Notes under the pieces: generated by a model
Database searches by the model: none
The model's input: only the letters and a program-made list of their open reading frames with translations
What the model was told of the DNA's origin: nothing
In this document: positions 1 through 5,566 of the stretch, one piece after another
How the letters are laid out: the number at the start of each line of letters is the position of its first letter
Numbering within the stretch: the stretch's first letter is position 1
DNA from: Flavobacteriaceae bacterium
Lineage (GTDB): Bacteria > Bacteroidota > Bacteroidia > Flavobacteriales > Flavobacteriaceae
Direction: 5' to 3'
NCBI GenBank assembly: GCA_002713705.1
Contig: PAUJ01000016.1
Location: 40,275 to 47,432, forward strand
DNA: 7,158 bases
Position numbers and translations under genes: made by a program

Positions 1-1049
1 TAAACAACAGAAGTAAATCTATCTTGCTCCTTATTTTCCTCTATTTGAGCAAGTGCATCAATGGTAATCCGTTTATCTGCATCACGTCGATCGGTATTGT
101 AAGTTTCTATATCAATGGCATATTCGGCTGCTAAATTAATATCGGTTTCACATAGTAACGTAACTGCATGATTACCATGTTTCATTCTTCCAGCTGCATT
201 AATTCTTGGGGCGATAATGAATACGACATCGGTTATGGTTAATTTTTCTTTTTTTACTTGCTTTAAAATGGCTTCAAATCCTGGACGGGGATTTTCATTT
301 ATAACTTTTAAACCATGATAAGCAAGTATTCTATTTTCTCCTACTATAGGGACAATATCAGCACCAATGGCAGTTGCTACTAAATCTAAATACAAAACTA
401 AATCATTAATGGTTTCTCCTTTTTTAGATGCCAATGCTTGTATGAGTTTAAAACCCACTCCACAGCCACATAATTCTTTAAAAGGGTACTCACAATCTTC
501 TTGTTTAGGGTCTAAAACTGCCTTTGCTTTCGGAATTTCAGCTCCCGGTCTATGATGATCACAAATAATAAAATCAACCCCTTTTTTAGTAGCATAAGCT
601 ACTTTATCGATGGCTTTAATACCACAATCTAAAGCAATAATTAATGAAAAATTATTGTTTTCAGCAAAATCAATTCCTTTATAGGAAATCCCATAACCCT
701 CATCATATCTATCTGGAATGTATGTGGCAACATTTAGGTAAAATGACAACAAATAAGAAGACATTAAGGCAACACTTGTAGTACCATCTACATCGTAATC
801 TCCGTACACTAAAATGTTTTCTTGATTTTCAACGGCTTCTTCAATTCTAGCAACTGCTTTTTCCATATCCTTCATTAAAAAAGGATCATGCAAGTCGTGT
901 AAATCGGGTCTAAAAAAGTTTTTAGCTTCTTCAAAAGTCTCTATTCCCCGCTGTGCTAATAAAAAGGAAGTCGTCAAATCGACCGCTAACTCCTGAGATA
1001 AACGAGCAACTTTAATTGGATCTGGTTTTGGTTTTATAGTCCAACGCAT
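1..1049 (-). CDS. recJ: RecJ, single-stranded-DNA-specific 5'-3' exonuclease (C-terminus cut by window edge)
   Basis: RecJ is a DHH-family metal-dependent exonuclease that degrades single-stranded DNA 5' to 3' in recombinational repair, mismatch repair and processing of stalled forks. I translated the first 349 residues; the frame stays open to base 1, so roughly the last third of a protein of usually about 560-580 residues is missing. Visible motifs are VYGDYDVDGTTS (metal-binding D84, D86, D88), ALDCGI with D141, CDHH with D164-H165-H166, and RINAAGRMKHG at 282-292, which marks the start of the DHHA1 part. The ATG at 1049, giving MRWTIKPKPDP, matches the usual start of the family in Bacteroidota, and no Shine-Dalgarno sequence precedes it. 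It lies 88 bases downstream of the OsmC-family gene on the same strand. The missing part should contain the rest of DHHA1 and the OB-fold. The identification is firm; the state of the C-terminus is unknown. Confidence 0.95.
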   Translation of the reverse strand, partial: MRWTIKPKPDPIKVARLSQELAVDLTTSFLLAQRGIETFEEAKNFFRPDLHDLHDPFLMKDMEKAVARIEEAVENQENILVYGDYDVDGTTSVALMSSYLLSFYLNVATYIPDRYDEGYGISYKGIDFAENNNFSLIIALDCGIKAIDKVAYATKKGVDFIICDHHRPGAEIPKAKAVLDPKQEDCEYPFKELCGCGVGFKLIQALASKKGETINDLVLYLDLVATAIGADIVPIVGENRILAYHGLKVINENPRPGFEAILKQVKKEKLTITDVVFIIAPRINAAGRMKHGNHAVTLLCETDINLAAEYAIDIETYNTDRRDADKRITIDALAQIEENKEQDRFTSVV

Positions 1050-1062
1050 AAAGGCATTAAAT

Positions 1063-1076
1063 TAAGATTAATCTTA
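1063..1076. repeat. 14-bp perfect palindrome just upstream of recJ start
   Basis: TAAGATTAATCTTA is a perfect palindrome with 7-base arms and no spacer. It lies 13 bases upstream of the recJ ATG (which reads leftward from 1049). It could be an operator or a weak mRNA hairpin in the recJ leader, but it is made almost only of A and T, so chance is a real alternative. No protein is known to bind it from the sequence alone. Confidence 0.35.
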
Positions 1077-1137
1077 TAAAAGGGAAGCTGTAGGTAAAAG
1101 TAACTAGAATCCTATATATGACATTAAAAATTAAAGC

Positions 1138-1557
1138 TTATTCATTAAAATGAATTGCAATAGTAACCTCAGCAAAGGCTCTAAACATTTTAATTACGCC
1201 ACAATAACGTTCTTCCGACAACGAAACTGCTTTTTTAATCTTTTCTTTGTTTAAATCTGTTCCTGTAAAGTAATAATCAATACTTACTTTATCATAATAC
1301 TTTGGGTGCTCCTCTGTCAATTCACCATTTACGATTACTTTAAAATCCTCAATTTCAACACGCATTTTTTTAAATAAAGACAATAGATCCAATCCTGTGC
1401 AACCCCCAAGAGAGGACAACATTAAAGCTTTGGGACTCAATCCTTGATTACTTCCTCCAGAATCAGGACCTGATTCCATTAACAGATTTTTTCCCAGAGG
1501 ATTATCAGATTCAAAAAGCATCTTATTCTTCCATGTTGTCGTTACTTTATGTCCCAT
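1138..1557 (-). CDS. OsmC/Ohr-family protein, probable thiol-dependent peroxidase
   Basis: The 139-residue product is the normal length for a small OsmC/Ohr-type protein. The two cysteines of the family are present: C53 in the helix motif LGGCTGLDLL and C119 in SEERYCGV, spaced as in active members where a peroxidatic and a resolving thiol act on organic or hydrogen peroxides. The segment GLSPKALMLSSLGGCT corresponds to the conserved SPxELLLaALGgCT region. There is no signal peptide or membrane segment, so it should be cytoplasmic. It is closer in feel to the YhfA-like branch than to Ohr or OsmC proper, and the physiological substrate cannot be named. The ATG at 1557 gives MGHKVTTTWKNKMLF, a natural first beta strand. 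It lies between rsmI and recJ on the same strand, 82 bases after rsmI, with no hairpin terminator in between, so it may be read from rsmI, from its own promoter, or both. Confidence 0.85.
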   Translation of the reverse strand: MGHKVTTTWKNKMLFESDNPLGKNLLMESGPDSGGSNQGLSPKALMLSSLGGCTGLDLLSLFKKMRVEIEDFKVIVNGELTEEHPKYYDKVSIDYYFTGTDLNKEKIKKAVSLSEERYCGVIKMFRAFAEVTIAIHFNE

Positions 1558-1580
1558 CTTTTATTAAGTTTTATACTTTA

Positions 1581-1611
1581 CAAGTTTACGAAAATGAAAG
1601 CTTATAAAAAA
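1581..1611 (-). promoter_or_regulatory. Weak promoter-like sequence before the OsmC-family gene
   Basis: Read on the minus strand, TAAACTTG (1588-1581) differs from the Bacteroidota -7 consensus TAnnTTTG at one base, and a TTTT (1611-1608) lies 19 bases upstream where the -33 TTTG would be. Transcription would start roughly 15-20 bases before the ATG at 1557. The match is imperfect and the region is very AT-rich, so this is only a candidate. Confidence 0.22.
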
Positions 1612-1639
1612 CTAATGCATTTTGTGTTTGAAAAGATAA

Positions 1640-2311
1640 TTATTTCTTGCCTCCAACTACCAAGACTATTTCGCCTTTAGGAGGTTTTACTGTATAATAA
1701 GCTAAAACTTCAGTGGCTTTACCACGAATAGTTTCTTCGTGTAATTTGGTAATTTCTCTAGACACTGAAACTGACCTGTCAGAACCAAAATACTCTACAA
1801 TATGGCCAAGTGTTTTAAGAAGTTTATGAGGAGATTCATAAAAAATTATGGTTCGTGTTTCTTCTGCTAAAAACAATAGTCTAGTTTGCCTTCCTTTTTT
1901 AACTGGGAGAAAGCCTTCAAAAACAAATTTATCGTTTGGTAAACCACTATTTACTAAAGCAGGTACAAAAGCCGTAGCTCCTGGTAAACAATCTACCTCT
2001 ATTGCAACTTCCACACAAGCACGGGTTAATAAAAATCCTGGATCACTAATTGCAGGAGTGCCTGCATCACTTATTAAAGCGACCGTTTCTCCATTTATTA
2101 TTCTTCTTACTACATGATCAACCGTCTTGTGTTCATTATGCATGTGATGAGATTGCATGTGTGTAGAAATATCGTAATACTTTAGTAATTTTCCACTTGT
2201 GCGAGTGTCCTCGGCGAGTATTAAATCCACTTCTTTTAAAACTTCAATAGCTCTAAAAGTAATGTCCTTTAGGTTGCCGATTGGAGTAGGTACTAAATAA
2301 AGTTTACCCAT
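1640..2311 (-). CDS. rsmI: RsmI, 16S rRNA (cytidine-1402-2'-O)-methyltransferase
   Basis: RsmI uses S-adenosylmethionine to methylate the ribose of C1402 in 16S rRNA, a residue in the ribosomal P site, and tunes start-codon choice and decoding fidelity. It belongs to the tetrapyrrole methylase (SpoU-unrelated, class III) fold. Visible motifs, numbered from the chosen start, are LYLVPTPIGNL (4-14), AEDTRTSGKLL (33-43), ALISDAGTPAISDPG (78-92), CLPGATAFVPAL (108-119) and PPKGEIVLVVGG near the C-terminus. I chose the ATG at 2311, giving MGKLYLVPTPIGNL and 223 residues, the usual form. An ATG directly before it at 2314 is equally possible. A further in-frame ATG at 2335 would add eight atypical residues and overlap the upstream gene. 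The start lies 4 bases after the stop of the 246-residue gene, in the arrangement TAATATGATGGG, which suggests translational coupling. Confidence 0.95.
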   Translation of the reverse strand: MGKLYLVPTPIGNLKDITFRAIEVLKEVDLILAEDTRTSGKLLKYYDISTHMQSHHMHNEHKTVDHVVRRIINGETVALISDAGTPAISDPGFLLTRACVEVAIEVDCLPGATAFVPALVNSGLPNDKFVFEGFLPVKKGRQTRLLFLAEETRTIIFYESPHKLLKTLGHIVEYFGSDRSVSVSREITKLHEETIRGKATEVLAYYTVKPPKGEIVLVVGGKK

Positions 2312-2315
2312 CATA

Positions 2316-3056
2316 TTAGTTAAATCGTTTTTCAATTATTGATAAAAAACGATCGGCATATTCTTCTTTTCCTTCCCAATTATTATAATCTGGCTTAATA
2401 TTATTTTCAACAAATAAAGAGGCTTCTTTAAAAGTAGTCATCGAATTTATCTGTGATAAAACTCTGGTATAATCATCTGTATTATTTTCAAAAAGATTTT
2501 TTATAAAAGCGATGCGATCGTTAAGTCCTATATTAAGCCCTTGGTTTAATTTGTCGTTTATAGATTTGGGTTTGTTTTGAATTGATTTTGTTTCTTTTTT
2601 AGTATCAATTTCTTGTTTTCTTTCAAATACTAAGTTTTCTTGATAGGAAGCTGCAAATTCTTCTAAATCATTTTTAAAAGTTTCCTTCTTAGGAAGTATT
2701 TCTTTTAATAAATCTTCCACTGCGGAACCATCAGGGTCATTTTGACTGGGCATTTGAGCAACTAAATCTTTTATTTTTTCCGTTAGAGGTTCTACCAAAG
2801 CGTCTTCATGAGATGGTTGTGGAACAGGATCTGGATCTTGAAACCAATTTTGTTCTCGATAAGTTTTGGAATCAGTTGCAGATCTTTTTGGTTTCTCAAA
2901 TTTGGTTTCTTCACTTGATTTTAAAAATTCTAAGACCGCTAACTTTTCATAAAGCTGAATTAATGTGTATTTAGTTTTAATAATATCGATGTCATTTTCT
3001 GAAACAATAATGCTCTTGGCAAGTGCGTTTATCTGGGATAGGACTTTCTTCTTCAT
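2316..3056 (-). CDS. Conserved hypothetical protein, acidic/basic linker with globular C-terminus, coupled to rsmI
   Basis: I do not recognise a named domain in this 246-residue protein. It has three parts: a helical N-terminus (about 1-48, with a heptad-like stretch IIKTKYTLIQLYEKLAVLEFL); a long low-complexity middle (about 49-165), rich in E, K, D, P and S, including the proline-rich patch FQDPDPVPQPSHED, and likely disordered; and a compact C-terminus (about 168-246) with LNDRIAFIKNLFENN, DYTRVLSQINSM and PDYNNWEGKEEYADRF. The C-terminal segment resembles sequences I recall from many Bacteroidota proteins labelled only as hypothetical, which suggests a conserved adaptor or binding module. 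It has no cysteine, signal peptide or membrane segment, so it should be cytoplasmic. It is the first gene of the leftward cluster, starting 99 bases from divergent tdk, and ends 4 bases before rsmI, which argues for co-expression. A link to ribosome function is only an inference from position. Confidence 0.8.
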   Translation of the reverse strand: MKKKVLSQINALAKSIIVSENDIDIIKTKYTLIQLYEKLAVLEFLKSSEETKFEKPKRSATDSKTYREQNWFQDPDPVPQPSHEDALVEPLTEKIKDLVAQMPSQNDPDGSAVEDLLKEILPKKETFKNDLEEFAASYQENLVFERKQEIDTKKETKSIQNKPKSINDKLNQGLNIGLNDRIAFIKNLFENNTDDYTRVLSQINSMTTFKEASLFVENNIKPDYNNWEGKEEYADRFLSIIEKRFN

Positions 3057-3095
3057 AACTTATTAAAATAAAGCAAATTTTCTGTTTTGTTTTTA

Positions 3096-3127
3096 TAAAT
3101 TTACACAACCTTTATGTAAACGTCAAG
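3096..3127 (-). promoter_or_regulatory. Candidate promoter for the hypothetical-rsmI cluster in the divergent region
   Basis: On the minus strand, CTTG (3127-3124) and TAAATTTA (3103-3096) are 20 bases apart. Each differs by one base from the Bacteroidota -33 TTTG and -7 TAnnTTTG elements, and the spacing is normal. A transcript would start about 30 bases before the ATG at 3056. The evidence is pattern matching only, in an AT-rich region. Confidence 0.25.
3100..3120. repeat. Inverted repeat TTTACA-N9-TGTAAA in divergent intergenic region
   Basis: Two perfectly complementary 6-base arms (3100-3105 and 3115-3120) are separated by 9 bases, so their centres are 15 bases apart, about one and a half helical turns. 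The repeat sits roughly midway between the start codons of the minus-strand 246-residue gene and plus-strand tdk. Its left arm overlaps the candidate minus-strand -7 element. It could be an operator serving one or both directions, or chance in AT-rich DNA. Confidence 0.3.
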
Positions 3128-3155
3128 TAATTCTGTTTTAGTTTAAATTAATTTT

Positions 3156-3794
3156 ATGTTTCTCGAAAATACCGTTAATCAAAAAGAACAATTTGGATGG
3201 ATTGAAGTCATCGCAGGCTCTATGTTTTCAGGCAAGACAGAGGAATTGATTCGAAGATTAAAACGTGCAAAATTTGCCAAACAAAAAGTAGAGATTTTTA
3301 AACCAATGATCGATACTCGATATGATGATAAGTCGGTAATTTCTCATGATAGTAACGAAATTCATTCAACTCCGGTTCCTGCGGCAGCAAATATTCCCAT
3401 TTTAGCAGACGATTGTGATGTCGTTGGTATTGATGAAGCTCAATTTTTCGATGATGAAATTGTAAAAGTTTGCAATGATTTAGCCAATAGAGGCGTACGG
3501 GTAATTGTTGCTGGATTGGATATGGATTTTAAAGGCAACCCGTTTGGTCCTGTGCCTTCATTAATGGCAACTGCTGAGTATGTAACTAAGGTACATGCAG
3601 TATGTACCCGAACCGGAAATTTAGCAAATTACAGTTACCGTAAAGCTAAAGGTGATGAATTGGTGCTTTTAGGAGAAGTAGATGAATACGAACCTTTAAG
3701 CAGAGCGGCTTACTATAAATTAATGATTCGAGAAAAAATTCGGAAAATGAATGTTCAAGAGCCTGAAGATATTTCTAAAAAAAAGAAAAACTAA
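3156..3794 (+). CDS. tdk: Thymidine kinase, type II (Tdk)
   Basis: This enzyme phosphorylates thymidine to dTMP with ATP in the cytosolic pyrimidine salvage pathway. The 212 residues show the type II kinase plan: P-loop GSMFSGKTEE (21-30), IDEAQFF (92-98) with D93 for magnesium and E94 as the likely catalytic base, and AGLDMDFKGNPFG (119-131), leading to the lasso that covers the nucleoside. In the zinc-ribbon part of the lasso the usual four cysteines are reduced to one: C150 in CTRTG, with T153 in place of the second ligand and S182/A185 in LSRAAYY in place of the second CxxC pair. Zinc binding is therefore unlikely. This appears to be a regular flavobacterial variant and not decay, since the rest of the protein is intact. 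The tail (about 192-212) is rich in lysine. The stop codon is 3 bases before the alr ATG, so the two are almost certainly one operon. Confidence 0.96.
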   Translation: MFLENTVNQKEQFGWIEVIAGSMFSGKTEELIRRLKRAKFAKQKVEIFKPMIDTRYDDKSVISHDSNEIHSTPVPAAANIPILADDCDVVGIDEAQFFDDEIVKVCNDLANRGVRVIVAGLDMDFKGNPFGPVPSLMATAEYVTKVHAVCTRTGNLANYSYRKAKGDELVLLGEVDEYEPLSRAAYYKLMIREKIRKMNVQEPEDISKKKKN

Positions 3795-3797
3795 GGG

Positions 3798-4907
3798 ATG
3801 CCAAAAACCATTGAAACTGTTTTAGAAATAAATCTTACCGCATTAGGTGAAAATTATCATTATTTAAAATCTAGAATAAAAGATTCTACAAGGATATTGG
3901 GGGTTGTAAAAGCCTTTGCCTACGGAAGCGATGCTATAGTTATCGCAAAAGAATTGGAGACTTTAGGAGTAGATTATTTAGCGGTAGCATATGTGAATGA
4001 AGGGGTTGCCTTAAGGGATGTTGGCGTTAAAACACCTATTTTAGTGCTACACCCTCAACCTGAAAACTTTGAAACTCTTATACATCGATGTTTAGAACCT
4101 AGTTTGTATAATGAAAGTGTACTAAAGCAATTTATAAAAATAGCTTCTGACAAAAAACAAATCAACTACCCTGTTCACCTTAAATTTAATACGGGTTTAA
4201 ATCGATTGGGATTTAATGAAACCGAGGTGGATAAAATTGTTTCAAAGTTAAATGCGACCAGCAATATAAAGGTTACTTCGCTTTTTTCACACCTAGCGGC
4301 TAGTGAGGATCTCAAAGAAAAATGTTTTTCAGAATCTCAAATAAATACCTTCAGAAATATTGCAAAAAATATCTCAAGTAAATTAAGCTACCAACCCAAA
4401 TTACATATGTCTAATACTTCAGGAATTTTAAATTATCCTGAAGCACAATTCGACATGGTTAGAACTGGAATTGGTCTTTATGGTTTTAGTAATATTCCCG
4501 AAGAACAAAAAAACTTTACACCTATCGCAACATTAAAGTCAGTGATTTCACAAATTCATACTATTAAAAAAGGAGATAGTGTTGGGTATAATAGAGCTTT
4601 TAAAAGTGATGGAACTATCGTAACAGCTACAATTCCAATTGGTCATGCAGATGGTATTAGTAGAGCATATGGAAACGGTAAAGGTTGGGTAATGGTTCGC
4701 GGAATAAAAGCTCCAATAATAGGAAATGTTTGTATGGATATGATAATGATAAATGTAACAGGAATTCTTTGTGAAGAAGGCGATGAGGTAGTTTTATTTG
4801 GGAATGACAATAAAGCAGATTTACTTGCAGAAACAATTGATTCAATTTCTTACGAATTATTGACAGCAATATCACAAAGAGTAAAGCGTGTCTTTTATCG
4901 GAAATAA
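3798..4907 (+). CDS. alr: Alanine racemase (Alr), PLP-dependent
   Basis: Alr interconverts L- and D-alanine, supplying D-Ala for the peptidoglycan stem peptide. At 369 residues it has the usual length. The N-terminal barrel carries the PLP lysine K38 in GVVKAFAYGSD, K129 and R136 in HLKFNTGLNRLG (the positions that correspond to the carbamylated lysine and the phenol-binding arginine of the Geobacillus enzyme), HMSNTSG (203-209) and R222 in DMVRTGIGLYG. The C-terminal beta domain carries the second catalytic base Y264 in SVGYNRAF and the substrate-site IGNVCMDM (308-315). Two entryway tyrosines of the Geobacillus enzyme appear replaced: H283 in IPIGHADG and Q360 in ISQRVKRVF. I believe these are normal for Bacteroidota. 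This gene starts 3 bases after tdk, with a short purine run (AAGGG) just ahead of the ATG at 3798. There is no separate UDP-MurNAc-tripeptide ligase domain fused to it. Confidence 0.95.
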   Translation: MPKTIETVLEINLTALGENYHYLKSRIKDSTRILGVVKAFAYGSDAIVIAKELETLGVDYLAVAYVNEGVALRDVGVKTPILVLHPQPENFETLIHRCLEPSLYNESVLKQFIKIASDKKQINYPVHLKFNTGLNRLGFNETEVDKIVSKLNATSNIKVTSLFSHLAASEDLKEKCFSESQINTFRNIAKNISSKLSYQPKLHMSNTSGILNYPEAQFDMVRTGIGLYGFSNIPEEQKNFTPIATLKSVISQIHTIKKGDSVGYNRAFKSDGTIVTATIPIGHADGISRAYGNGKGWVMVRGIKAPIIGNVCMDMIMINVTGILCEEGDEVVLFGNDNKADLLAETIDSISYELLTAISQRVKRVFYRK

Positions 4908-4977
4908 AACTTAGTTTCAACAATCAAATAATTAATTTATCATATATTGTAATTAACAAAAACCCAATTAATTTATT

Positions 4978-5385
4978 ATGTTTAAGGAATTCAAAAAATT
5001 TATCATGACTGGCAATGTAATCGATTTGGCAGTTGCAGTTTTACTTGCTGGAGCAGTTGGCTTAGTTGTAAAAGGCTTTGTAAGTGATATTATGATGCCG
5101 ATTGTTGGGCAATTTACAGGAGGAATCGATTTTGCCGATTTAAAATATGTCTTATCTCCTGCTTTAGTAGATGCTGAAGGAGCAATTACAACTGCAGAAA
5201 ATGCGATTATGTATGGTAATTGGATCAATTCAATTATTAACTTAATTATCGTTGGATTTGTTTTATTTATGATTGTTAAAGCATACAATAAAACAAAAAA
5301 ACCTGTTGAAGAAGCACTTGCTGCTCCAGCTGGTCCAACTCAGGAAGAATTATTAGCTGAAATTAGAGATCTTCTAAAAAAATAA
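4978..5385 (+). CDS. mscL: Large-conductance mechanosensitive channel MscL
   Basis: MscL is an inner-membrane pentamer that opens under membrane tension during hypo-osmotic shock and releases solutes. The 135 residues follow the family plan: a short amphipathic N-terminal helix (FKEFKKFIM), pore-lining TM1 (about 12-34, starting GNVIDLAVAV), the DIMMPIVGQFTGGIDF segment leading into the periplasmic loop (about 45-80), TM2 (about 82-103) and a cytoplasmic bundle helix ending QEELLAEIRDLLKK. Compared with E. coli, the pore constriction reads LAVAVLL where E. coli has LAVGVII, so the glycine equivalent to G22 is alanine (A20), and R13 is replaced by T11. The gene lies 70 bases after alr with no terminator between, so it may share the tdk-alr transcript. 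It is closed by a strong terminator at 5438-5470. Confidence 0.95.
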   Translation: MFKEFKKFIMTGNVIDLAVAVLLAGAVGLVVKGFVSDIMMPIVGQFTGGIDFADLKYVLSPALVDAEGAITTAENAIMYGNWINSIINLIIVGFVLFMIVKAYNKTKKPVEEALAAPAGPTQEELLAEIRDLLKK

Positions 5386-5437
5386 TAAGCACGTAGAACC
5401 GCTACACTGCACATTCTAACTAATAAATTTCAATTTA

Positions 5438-5470
5438 AACCATCCGTCAAAAGCGGATGGTTCTTTTTTT
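5438..5470 (+). terminator. Intrinsic terminator after mscL
   Basis: A perfect 9-bp stem, AACCATCCG (5438-5446) with CGGATGGTT (5454-5462), encloses a 7-base loop (TCAAAAG) and is followed by C and seven T residues. It lies 52 bases after the mscL stop and ends the tdk-alr-mscL transcript. It is one of the most GC-rich spots in the intergenic DNA. On the opposite strand the stem is not followed by a comparable T run, so it should act mainly rightward. Confidence 0.9.
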
Positions 5471-5480
5471 AAGTATAATT

Positions 5481-5513
5481 TTTAAAAGTTTAGTAATCTA
5501 TGACCTATTTTTG
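5481..5513 (+). promoter_or_regulatory. Probable asd promoter (Bacteroidota type)
   Basis: TATTTTTG at 5506-5513 matches the Bacteroidota -7 element TAnnTTTG exactly. TTTA at 5481-5484, 21 bases upstream, matches the -33 TTTG at three of four bases. Position supports it: it lies just after the mscL terminator and before asd, which needs its own promoter if that terminator works. A start about 5 bases downstream would give a leader of roughly 45-50 bases. Confidence 0.5.
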
Positions 5514-5542
5514 CGTTTTAAAGTTTGTAACCTTTAATATCA

Positions 5543-5559
5543 TCTAGTTATTAACTAGA
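5543..5559. repeat. 17-bp inverted repeat in the asd leader
   Basis: TCTAGTTA-T-TAACTAGA has two perfect 8-base arms around a single central base. It lies between the probable asd promoter and the ATG, ending 7 bases before it. As DNA it has the shape of an operator for a dimeric repressor; as RNA it could form a short hairpin next to the start codon and hinder initiation. No regulator can be named from this window. Confidence 0.45.
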
Positions 5560-5566
5560 CATTCAT

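Noticed and set aside
367..555. Plus-strand 62-codon open frame
   Set aside because: It lies wholly antisense to recJ, whose motifs (CDHH) are encoded in the same stretch; the translation is compositionally odd and has no recognisable domain.
1848..2117. Plus-strand 89-codon open frame
   Set aside because: It is antisense to the conserved core of rsmI and is explained by that gene's codon use.
2312..2335. Longer rsmI start at 2335 (extra MKNDLTNM)
   Set aside because: It would overlap the upstream gene's last codons, and family members begin at or next to MGKLYLVPTPIGNL; starts at 2311 or 2314 fit better.
4657..4923. Minus-strand 88-codon open frame
   Set aside because: It is antisense to the alr C-terminal domain; leucine/histidine-rich shadow translation.
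4915..4949. Possible mscL promoter (TTTC ... TATATTG)
   Set aside because: The second element lacks one base of the TAnnTTTG pattern and the spacing (24) is long; too weak to annotate.
4968..5288. Minus-strand 106-codon open frame
   Set aside because: It is antisense to mscL; the apparent hydrophobicity mirrors the MscL membrane segments.
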